DNA of 13,636 nt from Kiritimatiellia bacterium (lineage in GTDB: Bacteria > Verrucomicrobiota > Kiritimatiellia > SLAD01), in assembly GCA_007125875.1 (NCBI GenBank), contig SLCI01000107.1:1-13636 (forward strand), read 5' to 3'. The number at the start of each line of letters is the position of its first letter. The stretch's first letter is position 1. The translations under genes were made by a program, and so were the position numbers. Positions 1-6,756 of the stretch are shown here, one piece after another. The notes beneath the pieces are model-generated. The model did not search any database, was not told the origin of the DNA, and saw only the letters and a program-made list of their open reading frames with translations.

Positions 1-504
1 GAGAATCGCATGCGGGGCGGACTCGGTAGCTCCTCGATCACGTTGAGTAATGGCGTGACTGTCGGCACCTTGGTCGTTTGTAACGCGTGGGGTGATGTGC
101 TTGACCCGGACACCGGACAAATTGTGGCGGGCGCCATTGATCCTAAAACAGATAAGTTCCTTGATACTGAAGCCTACATGTTTGCCGAGAACACCGTAGG
201 GACCACATTCTTCGGTTCGAATACCACGCTTTGTGTGGTGGCAACCAATGCGCGTTTCTCCCGCGAACAAATTACGAAAATTGCCAACATGGCGCAGGAC
301 GGTATCGCACGCGCCGTGCGTCCCTCGCACACGTTGTATGATGGCGACATCGTTTTTGCTGCATCCACCGGCACGCTGGAGACGGAAGTGAATCTCAATA
401 TCGTTGGTGCTTTAGCTGCTCGATTAATTGCCCGATCCATTGTCCACGGCGTATCGCTTGCGAACGGCGGACTAAAGACAGAAGTAAAGGAGTTCAATGT
501 ATGA
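1..504 (+). CDS. P1-family (DmpA/NylC-like) self-processing amide hydrolase, 5' partial
   Basis: This is the C-terminal part of a peptidase family S58/P1 protein, the group containing the aminopeptidase DmpA, beta-peptidyl aminopeptidase BapA and the nylon-oligomer hydrolase NylC. These are N-terminal nucleophile hydrolases: the precursor cuts itself in two and the new N-terminal Ser/Thr becomes the nucleophile for amide hydrolysis. The reading frame is open to base 1, so the gene begins upstream and only 167 codons are visible. A GGLGSSS segment lies near the left edge. The block GSN-TTLCVVATNARF follows, where Asn-Thr (bases 220-225) is the predicted self-cleavage point, as in NylC. A later stretch with DGIARAV and HTLYDGD is typical of the family. 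It ends in an ATGA overlap with the symporter gene, so the two are probably co-transcribed. The natural substrate is unknown; a small peptide or amide brought in by the symporter is a guess. Confidence 0.88.
   Translation, partial: ENRMRGGLGSSSITLSNGVTVGTLVVCNAWGDVLDPDTGQIVAGAIDPKTDKFLDTEAYMFAENTVGTTFFGSNTTLCVVATNARFSREQITKIANMAQDGIARAVRPSHTLYDGDIVFAASTGTLETEVNLNIVGALAARLIARSIVHGVSLANGGLKTEVKEFNV
220..225 (+). other. predicted self-cleavage site (Asn-Thr) of the P1-family hydrolase
   Basis: Codons AAT (Asn) and ACC (Thr) sit inside the motif GSNTTLCVVATNA. In this family the chain is cut just before the nucleophile, which lies at the start of a hydrophobic strand. The Asn/Thr pair matches NylC rather than a Ser nucleophile as in DmpA and BapA. 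The family alignment was made from memory. Confidence 0.6.
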
Positions 505-1961
505 GTAACACCCATGTACTGACACCACAGGCGGGCTGGTTGCTGCTGGCTGGATTCAGTGTGGTGTGGATCTATCTCGGCTATTTCTGGGGTCGTCGCG
601 CGAAGAGCTTGGATGGCTATATGCTGGCGGGCCGCAACGTGGGTATCGCGCTTGGGACCGCTACAGCGATGGCCACCTGGGTCACCTCGAATACCACCAT
701 GGCGGCACCGCAATTGGCCTTCCAAATGGGCGTGTGGGGCATGATCGGTTACTCGCTCGGCTCCATGGGGCTGCTTTTCTTTGCGCCCATGGCGGAACGC
801 ATTCGCGCTTTGATGCCGCGCGGTTATACCAGCGGCGATTTCGTCCGACTGCGCTATGGCCGCAAGGCCTGGTACGTTTTTCTGGTCATTTCCATTTGCT
901 ACGGACTCGGCTGGCTAATCAGCATGGGCATGGCCGGCGGCATTTTGCTGCAAGCGTTGACAGGCATTGATTACAAAGTTGGCATGACCGTCATTTTGGT
1001 TGTTTGCATGCTCTATACGATGTTGGGCGGACTCTATGCCGTTATCGGCACAGACTACATTCAGAGCGTATTGATATTGGTTGGTATCGTTGTCGTGGCG
1101 GTATTTGCCTATGTGAATATCGGTTTTGAGACCGTTTACGAAAGTTTGCAAACCACCCGTCCAGCGCTGTTGAACTTGCTGATGCCGGCCGCGCTGATGT
1201 TTTTGTTCAACAATCTCTTATTTGGATTGGGTGAGATCTTTCATAGCAATGTGTGGTGGTCGCGCGCATTCGCGTTTCGTCCAGGCGTCGGCTTCAAGGC
1301 CTATCTGATGGCGGGACTGTTTTGGGCTCCCATCCCAATTGTAGCGGGATCGCTGGCGTTGGTGGCTCCGGCGCTCGGCATGAATGTGCCGGCGGTGGAT
1401 ATGGTGGGGCCATTGGTCGCCGCACGTATCATGGGTACAGTCGGCGCGGTGTTCATCTTCATCGTGGTGTTTTCCTCGTTGGCATCGAGTTTGGATTCCT
1501 TGCTGGCGGCCACGTCGGATCTGCTTGTGGAGGATGTCTATCGCAAGATATTCAAACCTTTAGCGTCCGACGCTGAGCTGCGGCGTGCTTCGAAGTATTT
1601 GATTCTGGTGCTGACCGTTCTGGCTTGGCTGGTTTGCTTGCCACGTGTCACGCATCTGGCCGGTATGATCGCCTTCACCGGCGCATTCGTCGGCAGCACG
1701 ATTTGGCCGATCGCCGCGGGCTTATACTGGCGTAAGACCAATCGGACCGGCGCGGCGCTGGGCATGTTACTGGGTAGTCTGGTCGGGTTGCTGGCCTACT
1801 TCCAGATCGGTTGGTATGTCGGAGCGTTGGTAGGATCGGCGGTGTCCATGATCATCGTGTTGGTCAGCACCTTGCTTGCGCCGGCAGCATTTGAATGGGA
1901 TGAGCTGGCTGAACATCATGGCAATGCAGATGAACAGGTTGCAACGGGGAGTTCAGTATGA
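501..1961 (+). CDS. Sodium:solute symporter (SSS family)
   Basis: A 486-residue inner-membrane protein of the sodium/solute symporter family (relatives PutP, PanF), expected to import a solute with Na+. Hydrophobic segments run through almost the whole chain, consistent with about 13 membrane spans. Family marks are YMLAGRNVG (about 40-48) near the N-terminus, GGLYAVIGTDYIQ (176-188), and the Ser-rich FSSLASSLDSLLAATSDLL segment (324-342). In PutP-like proteins that last segment supplies part of the Na+ site. The C-terminal tail (about 465-486) is hydrophilic. The ATG at 501 overlaps the previous stop as ATGA and is preceded by AAAGGAG at 486-492, which supports this start. The stop overlaps the start of a 42-residue membrane protein. 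The substrate cannot be read from sequence. The neighbouring amide hydrolase and the N-heterocycle operon to the right make a nitrogen compound plausible. Confidence 0.93.
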   Translation: MSNTHVLTPQAGWLLLAGFSVVWIYLGYFWGRRAKSLDGYMLAGRNVGIALGTATAMATWVTSNTTMAAPQLAFQMGVWGMIGYSLGSMGLLFFAPMAERIRALMPRGYTSGDFVRLRYGRKAWYVFLVISICYGLGWLISMGMAGGILLQALTGIDYKVGMTVILVVCMLYTMLGGLYAVIGTDYIQSVLILVGIVVVAVFAYVNIGFETVYESLQTTRPALLNLLMPAALMFLFNNLLFGLGEIFHSNVWWSRAFAFRPGVGFKAYLMAGLFWAPIPIVAGSLALVAPALGMNVPAVDMVGPLVAARIMGTVGAVFIFIVVFSSLASSLDSLLAATSDLLVEDVYRKIFKPLASDAELRRASKYLILVLTVLAWLVCLPRVTHLAGMIAFTGAFVGSTIWPIAAGLYWRKTNRTGAALGMLLGSLVGLLAYFQIGWYVGALVGSAVSMIIVLVSTLLAPAAFEWDELAEHHGNADEQVATGSSV

Positions 1962-2086
1962 CCGCACTCGCATCATTGGGATTATTCCAAGCGCTGATTA
2001 TTCTCTCGTTTATCATCACCGCGATCGCGTGTGTGATTTTGTTGGCTCTGCTGGTCAAGGATTGGAAAGCTGGGCGAATCTGGTAA
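1958..2086 (+). CDS. Small single-span membrane protein, probable symporter accessory subunit
   Basis: This is a 42-residue reading frame beginning at an ATG that overlaps the symporter stop (ATGA, 1958-1961), with GGGGAG at 1947-1952 as ribosome binding site. It has one hydrophobic span (about residues 9-33) rich in Ile, Leu and Ala. A short basic/aromatic tail, KDWKAGRIW, follows and is likely cytoplasmic by the positive-inside rule. Tiny membrane proteins encoded directly after a transporter of the SSS or NSS family are known as small accessory subunits; MetS beside MetP is an example. The architecture, position and translational coupling all fit that role here. No enzymatic motif is present. 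The assignment rests on context and topology, not a recognised signature, but the coupling and clean membrane span make a chance frame unlikely. Confidence 0.78.
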   Translation: MTALASLGLFQALIILSFIITAIACVILLALLVKDWKAGRIW

Positions 2087-2091
2087 CGATC

Positions 2092-2775
2092 CTAGATCGA
2101 GCGTCCGTTATCGCGTGCGGTAAGCGATAACAGCACATCGGCGGCGTTGACCGCCCAGTCGGCCGGGGCTTGATGTTGGGCGGCTGATTCGCCGAAGCAA
2201 GTTCTCAGCATTTCCGTATCAATCACGCCCGGACTATACGCCACCGTTGCTAACCCCTCCGGCAGTTCTTGCGACAGGGCTTGCGTCATACCTTCAATCG
2301 CCCATTTGGTGGTGCAGTACGGTGCCACATCCGGCGAAGTGGAACGGCCCCAACCCGAACTAAAATTCACGATCACTCCGCGCTCTTGAGCCATCATCGC
2401 AGGTAACCAATGTCGAATCATCAGATACACACCCTGAATGTTCACCTGTAACATGTTCGCGAACTCGGTCACCGGAATTTTCCAAAGCGCATTGGGTTGA
2501 TTCATCAACGCAGCATTGTTAATCAGCAAGTCCGGTACGCAATCTGCCTCAATGTGTTGCTTCGCCCACGCACCGACTTGCTGATCATCGGCCACATCAA
2601 CCACGCTGAAGGAGTGGGGCGCGGGATAGGTCTGCTGCAAGACAGCAATTGCGTCTGGCGATCGCCCGCAACCGATTACGGTATGACCCAGTGTGATAAA
2701 GCGGTCCGTCAGCGCACGGCCCAAGCCCTTGGTTGCGCCAGTAATTAGTATTGTGCGAGATCTGTTCATCTTCAT
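2092..2775 (-). CDS. Short-chain dehydrogenase/reductase (SDR)
   Basis: A 227-residue classical SDR, an NAD(P)-dependent oxidoreductase of soluble Rossmann-fold type. Visible motifs are the cofactor-binding TGATKGLG (12-19), an acidic strand end VVDVAD (58-63), NNAA (86-89), Asn112 in the helix carrying the catalytic Asn, Ser139/140, and the catalytic YCTTK (Tyr153, Lys157) followed by SPG (181-183). The length is slightly short of the usual 240-260 because the C-terminal substrate loop is trimmed. The second Met (codon 3) is an alternative start. No SD sequence precedes either, and a promoter-like pair of hexamers ends 6 bases before the ATG, so the mRNA may be leaderless. It converges on the symporter operon and diverges from the molybdenum hydroxylase operon. 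Substrate unknown; a link to the neighbouring catabolic genes is only positional. Confidence 0.93.
   Translation of the reverse strand: MKMNRSRTILITGATKGLGRALTDRFITLGHTVIGCGRSPDAIAVLQQTYPAPHSFSVVDVADDQQVGAWAKQHIEADCVPDLLINNAALMNQPNALWKIPVTEFANMLQVNIQGVYLMIRHWLPAMMAQERGVIVNFSSGWGRSTSPDVAPYCTTKWAIEGMTQALSQELPEGLATVAYSPGVIDTEMLRTCFGESAAQHQAPADWAVNAADVLLSLTARDNGRSI
2107..2131. terminator. perfect 8-bp stem hairpin at the convergent gene ends (possible terminator)
   Basis: GTTATCGC (2107-2114) and GCGATAAC (2124-2131) are exact inverted copies with a 9-base loop. The hairpin lies about 20 bases past the stop of the small membrane protein and inside the 3' end of the convergent dehydrogenase gene. 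The two genes are separated by only 5 bases, so any terminator must lie within coding sequence. Neither strand has a T-run after the stem, so classical Rho-independent termination is not shown. Confidence 0.35.
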
Positions 2776-2781
2776 AGATGC

Positions 2782-2809
2782 AGCATAAGCTAAGGAGGCA
2801 TCCAGTCAA
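2782..2809 (-). promoter_or_regulatory. putative leaderless promoter of the SDR gene
   Basis: On the minus strand TTGACT (2809-2804) is followed after 16 bases by TATGCT (2787-2782). The expected transcription start is at or next to the A of the SDR start codon (2775). This agrees with the absence of an SD site upstream of that gene. The -35 is close to consensus and the -10 matches 4 of 6 positions. Confidence 0.42.
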
Positions 2810-2878
2810 TAGTCCCGCGTTAATGTCTTGTTGCGCTGTAGGCCCTGTGAGGGCGAATGCGACGTGCCGTAACCGGGT

Positions 2879-2906
2879 ACGGGCGATATCAAGTGATGCA
2901 GCCCGT
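2879..2906. repeat. 6-bp inverted repeat in the divergent promoter region
   Basis: ACGGGC (2879-2884) and GCCCGT (2901-2906) are perfect inverted copies with 16 bases between them, giving 22 bp between arm centres. A pyrimidine run, TTTCTTTT (2911-2918), follows. It could be an activator or repressor site upstream of the right-hand promoter, or a weak hairpin. The arms are short enough to arise by chance. Confidence 0.25.
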
Positions 2907-2941
2907 CAGCTTTCTTTTAAGATAGGCAAGACTGAGGCATT

Positions 2942-2950
2942 TGTTATAGT
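2942..2950 (+). promoter_or_regulatory. putative extended -10 promoter of the molybdenum hydroxylase operon
   Basis: TGTTATAGT contains the extended -10 dinucleotide TG, one spacer base, and TATAGT, which matches five of six consensus positions. No good -35 hexamer is visible 16-18 bases upstream, which is usual for extended -10 promoters and for regulated ones. Short arms TGAGG (2933-2937) and CCTCA (2952-2956) flank it symmetrically and may be part of a regulator site. A start near 2957 would give a leader of about 70 bases. Confidence 0.45.
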
Positions 2951-2986
2951 TCCTCACTGTGATGATTTATCTTTTGATGGGATCTT

Positions 2987-3014
2987 CACTAACTCAGGGG
3001 TGTCGTAGTTAGTG
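2987..3014. promoter_or_regulatory. perfect 8-bp inverted repeat, probable operator or leader hairpin
   Basis: CACTAACT (2987-2994) and AGTTAGTG (3007-3014) are exact inverted copies with a 12-base spacer. The arm centres are 20 bp apart, about two helical turns, as expected for one face of DNA bound by a dimeric regulator. The site lies downstream of the predicted -10 and ends 3 bases before the SD sequence of the first gene. A bound repressor could block transcription, or the RNA hairpin could affect translation. The regulator is not in this window. Confidence 0.5.
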
Positions 3015-3027
3015 TGTGAGGTGATGT

Positions 3028-3846
3028 ATGAATCGTGCATTCGATTATCGGGCCGCGACCTCCTTTTCTGAGGCGCTTGGTTGGCTGGCAGAGATGGGGT
3101 CTAACGCGCGCCCTCTGGCGGGCGGGACAGATTTACTCGTCAATGTCCGTGCCGGATTAATGACACCTACTTGCGTCATTGACCTCAAACCAATCCCCGA
3201 AATCACCACACTTTCTTTTGATGAAGGTGAGGGACTACTCATCGGTGCTGGGGTAACCATCAACGAAATCATCGAAAGCGAGGTCATTCAGCAGCAGTAT
3301 CCGCTGCTCGCGATCTGTGCACATCAGTTAGCTTCACATCAAGTGCGGAATCGCGCCACCGTCGTCGGTAACATTGTGAACGCGTCGCCCTGTGCGGATA
3401 TGGCTCCGCCATTACTCTGCTTGCAGGCGGAGATTGAGATTCAGGGCAACGACGGCGCGCGCTGGGTGCCCTGTGCGACGTTCTTTACCGGAGCCAAGCA
3501 AACGATCCTCAAGCCCGGCGAATTGGTCAGTCGAATTCGCGTGCCAGCCGCTATGCAGGGAGCCAAGGGCGGTTATAAAAAACTAAAACGCATTCAGGGA
3601 CATGACCTGGGCATTGTGGGCGTGGCGCTGGCCGCACTGGACTCCGCCGTCCACATCGCCGTGAGTTCCGCTGCTGCAACGCCGGTGCTCGTGAAACCTT
3701 TTTCGCGCACGGATGATCTGGGTACGGTCGTGGCGGCCGTGTGCGAAGCGATCTCGCCGATTGATGATGTGCGCTGTACGAAAGATTATCGTCTCTTTAT
3801 GGCCGAGACGTATGTGAAACGTTTGTGGCAGGAGGTGGTTGCGTGA
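3028..3846 (+). CDS. FAD-binding subunit of a molybdenum hydroxylase (xanthine dehydrogenase/CoxM family)
   Basis: A 272-residue FAD subunit that passes electrons from the [2Fe-2S] subunit to the final acceptor in a three-subunit molybdenum hydroxylase. Its length is normal for separate FAD subunits (about 270-290). It carries the two FAD pyrophosphate-binding signatures: AGGTDLL (31-37) and TVVGNIVNASPCADMAPP (111-128). A C-terminal region follows that would form the CO_deh_flav_C domain. The start at ATG 3028 is supported by GAGGTGAT (3018-3025), complementary to the 16S rRNA tail. It is the first gene of the eight-gene operon, and its stop overlaps the next start as GTGA. The promoter and inverted repeat just upstream suggest substrate-controlled expression. 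The family gives the reaction type but not the substrate. Confidence 0.94.
   Translation: MNRAFDYRAATSFSEALGWLAEMGSNARPLAGGTDLLVNVRAGLMTPTCVIDLKPIPEITTLSFDEGEGLLIGAGVTINEIIESEVIQQQYPLLAICAHQLASHQVRNRATVVGNIVNASPCADMAPPLLCLQAEIEIQGNDGARWVPCATFFTGAKQTILKPGELVSRIRVPAAMQGAKGGYKKLKRIQGHDLGIVGVALAALDSAVHIAVSSAAATPVLVKPFSRTDDLGTVVAAVCEAISPIDDVRCTKDYRLFMAETYVKRLWQEVVA
3831..3836 (+). promoter_or_regulatory. ribosome binding site that sets the [2Fe-2S] subunit start
   Basis: GGAGGT lies 6 bases before GTG 3843. This favours that GTG (MKVKTTVNG) over the upstream in-frame GTG at 3825, which would place the SD inside the coding region. Confidence 0.75.
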
Positions 3847-4331
3847 AGGTGAAGACAACCGTTAACGGACAGGTCTATGAGCGGGAAACTGTCCCGTACA
3901 AAACCCTGTTGCACTTTATTCGTGAGGAGATCGGTTTAACCGGCACGAAAGAGGGTTGTGCGGCCGGCGAATGCGGCGCCTGCACCGTCATTCTGAATGG
4001 TAAGCCGGTGAATTCCTGTCTCGTGCTCGCCGTTGAGGCGAATGACGCCGTGATTGAAACGGTCGAAGGGGAAGGGGCTGGCAATGAGTTATCCGACCTA
4101 CAGGCCGCTTTCGAGCGACATCATGCGACCCAATGTGGTTTCTGCACGCCAGGCATGTTGATGTCGATCCGTGATCTGTTGCGTCGTCACCCCAAACCGA
4201 CGGTGGAACAAATTAAAGCGGGCATCGAAGGCAATTTCTGTCGCTGCACAGGCTACGTCCAGGTCATCGAGGCCGTGCTGGACGCGACGGGGCAATCGGC
4301 GAAGAAAGGGGAGCTGAAACATGTATCATGA
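3843..4331 (+). CDS. [2Fe-2S] subunit of a molybdenum hydroxylase (CoxS/XdhC-type small subunit)
   Basis: A 162-residue iron-sulfur subunit carrying electrons from the molybdenum centre to FAD. The N-terminal plant-ferredoxin-like domain has Cys39, Cys44, Cys47 and Cys59 in the pattern GCAAGECGACTV...NSC. The C-terminal helical domain has Cys98 and Cys101 (QCGFCTPGM) and Cys133 and Cys135 (CRCTGY). All eight cluster ligands are therefore present, and the length is typical. The GTG start overlaps the preceding stop (GTGA, 3843-3846) and has a strong GGAGGT site. The 3' end overlaps the molybdenum subunit start by 11 bases, which suggests coupled synthesis of the complex. A GTG two codons later is a possible alternative start. 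Confidence 0.95.
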   Translation: MKVKTTVNGQVYERETVPYKTLLHFIREEIGLTGTKEGCAAGECGACTVILNGKPVNSCLVLAVEANDAVIETVEGEGAGNELSDLQAAFERHHATQCGFCTPGMLMSIRDLLRRHPKPTVEQIKAGIEGNFCRCTGYVQVIEAVLDATGQSAKKGELKHVS

Positions 4332-6756
4332 TGCAAGCCCCGAGAGTCTCCGTTACGTGGGGCAAGGGCCAGCACGTCTGGAATCAAAACAAAAGCTGAC
4401 CGGCCAGGCAACCTATGTGGCTGATATGGCCATGTCCGGTATGCTGCACGCCCGCGTGAAGACCAGTCCCCACGCGCGCGCCCGCATCATCAAGATCGAC
4501 ACATCCAAGGCGGAAGCGCTTCCCGGCGTTCGCGCCGTTGTCACCGGCGAGGAACTGGATTATCGCTTGGGTCTCTATGTCGTCGACAAATACATCCTGG
4601 CCAAGGGCGAAGTGCGACACTACGGCGAAGCCGTCGCAGCGGTGGCAGCCGACAGTGTGGTGATTGCTGAAAAGGCCGTACAATTGATCGAGGTGGAGTA
4701 TGAGGTGTTAACGCCGGTGCTGCAGCCACTCGATGCGATCAAAGAGGACGCGCCGTTGGTTCATGCGGATCTTGGTAGTTATGACTACTTTAAACCGGCG
4801 TTCACGCCGCAACCGGGCACCAATATCGTCAACCATAATAAGATTCGTAAAGGCGACGTGGAAAAGGCCTTTACAGAAGCTGATTATGTGATCGAACGCT
4901 TTTATACGAATCCTTCTGTTCAGCACGTACCGATCGAGACCCATGTCTCGATCGCGAAATGGGGCACGGATGATCAGATCACGATTTGGTCGGCGGCTCA
5001 ATCGCCCCACACCGTGAAGAACTTGTTTGCGGTGGCCTTCAAGATTCCGCACCGCAATGTGCGGGTCCAGGTGCCTTATATCGGTGGCGGTTTTGGCGGC
5101 AAAGCGGGCATCGGATTGGAACCGCTGGTCGCCGTGCTCTCGCGTAAGGCGGGTGGACGGCCGGTGCGCTTGCAAGCCACGCGCGAAGAGGAGTTCAGCT
5201 TGCTGCCCTGTCGCAGTGGCCTGCAACAGCGGATCAAAACCGGCGTGTCCGCGGATGGCCGGATTCTGGCCCAGCAAATGACTCAATACTGGGATGCCGG
5301 CGCCTATGCGGATTACGCGGTGAATGTGCAGCGCGCGGCCTCGTATTCCGGTTCGGGTCCCTACGAGATCCCGAACTGCTGGGTCGATTCCTACGCGCTT
5401 TATACGAACAAGCCGTACAGCACAGCCTATCGAGGCTTTGGTCACGTGGAATTTCATTGGGGTATCGAACGGCACATGGAATTGGTCGCGTCGGCGATCG
5501 ATATGGACCCCTTAGAGTTTCGCCTCAAGAATCTCTTGCGCCCGGGTTCGCGCACCATCACCGGCGAAGAGATTACGCCGCATACGGGCAATGTCATCAA
5601 ATGTGTTGAGACCGTTGCGGAGTCGATTGGTTACGGCAAGCTGACGGACGAGGAGAAAGAGCGGGAACAGCGTACCGGTCGCAAGATTGGCAAAGCCGTG
5701 GCCGCGCTACAGAAAGCACCGGCGATGCCGCCGTTCACGGCCGCCTCGGTGGTCGCCAAGATGAATCAGGACGGCACCGTCACCTTGAATGTCTCGCTGA
5801 CGGATATGGGGCAGGGCACCTATACCTCCTTGGCGCAACTCGCGGCCGAACGCCTCAAGTTCCCACTGGAGAAGGTCCACGTGGCCTTTGAGACCGATAC
5901 CGATCGCGATCCCTACGATTGGCAGACGGTCGCTTCGAAGGGCCTGATGTTGTCCGGAAACGCCACCATTCTGGCGGCGGAAGATCTACTGAAGAACGCT
6001 TACGAGGTTGCCTCGCAAATTTTGCGGGCCACTGCGCATGATATGGATCACGATGATGAAAAGATTTTCATCAAACATCATCCGGGTCGATCCATCTCGT
6101 TCAAGGAAATCGCTGTCGGTTATGCCTACCCGGACGGAAACGGGATTGGTGGCCCGTTGATTGGTGTGGGCCGCTATATCGCTCAGGGTTTGGGACATAT
6201 CGATAAAGAAACCGGACAAGGACTGCCGGCCCTGGATTGGACCTACGGCGCGCATGGCATGGTGGTCGAAGCAGACCCAGAGACAGGGGAATACACCATT
6301 CTCAAGATTGCGTCCGCATTCGATGTCGGCAAAGCGATCAACACCGGGCTCGTTCGTGGACAGGCGATTGGCGGCATGTTGCAGGGCTTGGGAACGGCCT
6401 TCTGCGAAGGCTATATTTTCGATGAGCAAGGGCGACTGCTGAACCCGTCGTTTACGGACAACAAGATTCCGACCGCGATGGATTTGCCGTTGGAGGTCGA
6501 TGCCTATGTGGTCGAAACGGCCCAAATCGACGGCCCGTATGGGGCCCGCGGTGTGGGCGAACATTCCATGATCTCCGTGTGCTCGGCTTTGGGCAATGCC
6601 TTGCAGCAGGCGGTAGGCGTTGAGTTAACGCACATGCCGATGCGCTTCGAGGATGTCTGGCGCGCCCTCAACAATAAAACCCCGATCGATAACTGGATCA
6701 CCAAATCCCCCGTAGGATCCTGTCGATCAGCTCCGGAGCTACGTCGACATGAGTGA
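4321..6756 (+). CDS. Molybdopterin-binding catalytic subunit of a xanthine-dehydrogenase-family hydroxylase
   Basis: An 811-residue large subunit that would hydroxylate a carbon of an N-heterocycle or aldehyde using water. The N-terminal aldehyde-oxidase 'hammerhead' domain (about 20-135) precedes the molybdopterin-binding domains. Cofactor and active-site marks are GGGFGGK (255-261), AYRGFG (369-374), MGQGTYTSLAQ (496-506), GQAIGGMLQGLG (680-691) and GVGEHSM (744-750), where Glu747 is the catalytic base. The CO-dehydrogenase loop with its Cys is absent, so this is not a CoxL. The residue after GGFGGK is Ala262. In bovine xanthine dehydrogenase it is Glu802, which binds purine. Arg338 appears to match bovine Arg880. 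It therefore belongs to the broad family but probably does not use xanthine. The start at ATG 4321 follows GGGGAG (4307-4312), and the end overlaps fdrA by 8 bases. No XdhC-type maturation gene is in the window. Confidence 0.94.
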   Translation: MYHDASPESLRYVGQGPARLESKQKLTGQATYVADMAMSGMLHARVKTSPHARARIIKIDTSKAEALPGVRAVVTGEELDYRLGLYVVDKYILAKGEVRHYGEAVAAVAADSVVIAEKAVQLIEVEYEVLTPVLQPLDAIKEDAPLVHADLGSYDYFKPAFTPQPGTNIVNHNKIRKGDVEKAFTEADYVIERFYTNPSVQHVPIETHVSIAKWGTDDQITIWSAAQSPHTVKNLFAVAFKIPHRNVRVQVPYIGGGFGGKAGIGLEPLVAVLSRKAGGRPVRLQATREEEFSLLPCRSGLQQRIKTGVSADGRILAQQMTQYWDAGAYADYAVNVQRAASYSGSGPYEIPNCWVDSYALYTNKPYSTAYRGFGHVEFHWGIERHMELVASAIDMDPLEFRLKNLLRPGSRTITGEEITPHTGNVIKCVETVAESIGYGKLTDEEKEREQRTGRKIGKAVAALQKAPAMPPFTAASVVAKMNQDGTVTLNVSLTDMGQGTYTSLAQLAAERLKFPLEKVHVAFETDTDRDPYDWQTVASKGLMLSGNATILAAEDLLKNAYEVASQILRATAHDMDHDDEKIFIKHHPGRSISFKEIAVGYAYPDGNGIGGPLIGVGRYIAQGLGHIDKETGQGLPALDWTYGAHGMVVEADPETGEYTILKIASAFDVGKAINTGLVRGQAIGGMLQGLGTAFCEGYIFDEQGRLLNPSFTDNKIPTAMDLPLEVDAYVVETAQIDGPYGARGVGEHSMISVCSALGNALQQAVGVELTHMPMRFEDVWRALNNKTPIDNWITKSPVGSCRSAPELRRHE

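Noticed and set aside
174..725. Minus-strand open frame (183 codons) across the P1 hydrolase and symporter junction
   Set aside because: It overlaps two well-supported genes and has no recognisable domain.
1876..2130. Plus-strand 84-codon frame over the symporter end
   Set aside because: It overlaps the symporter C-terminus and the better-supported 42-codon membrane protein in another frame, and lacks a membrane span or motif.
2778..3008. Plus-strand 76-codon frame in the divergent promoter region
   Set aside because: There is no SD before its ATG (the AAGGAGG lies after it), it covers the predicted promoter and operator, and its composition is not protein-like.
3825..3842. Upstream GTG start for the [2Fe-2S] subunit
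   Set aside because: The strong GGAGGT at 3831-3836 would lie inside the gene; GTG 3843 has correct spacing and a GTGA overlap.
4708..5475. Long minus-strand open frame (255 codons) inside the molybdenum subunit gene
   Set aside because: It lies entirely opposite a gene with strong family motifs, is Arg/His-rich with no recognisable domain, and is the usual antisense shadow in GC-rich codon use.
4321..6756. Carbon monoxide dehydrogenase large subunit (CoxL)
   Set aside because: The Cys-containing active-site loop of form I CoxL is missing; the sequence has AYRGFG as in other hydroxylases.
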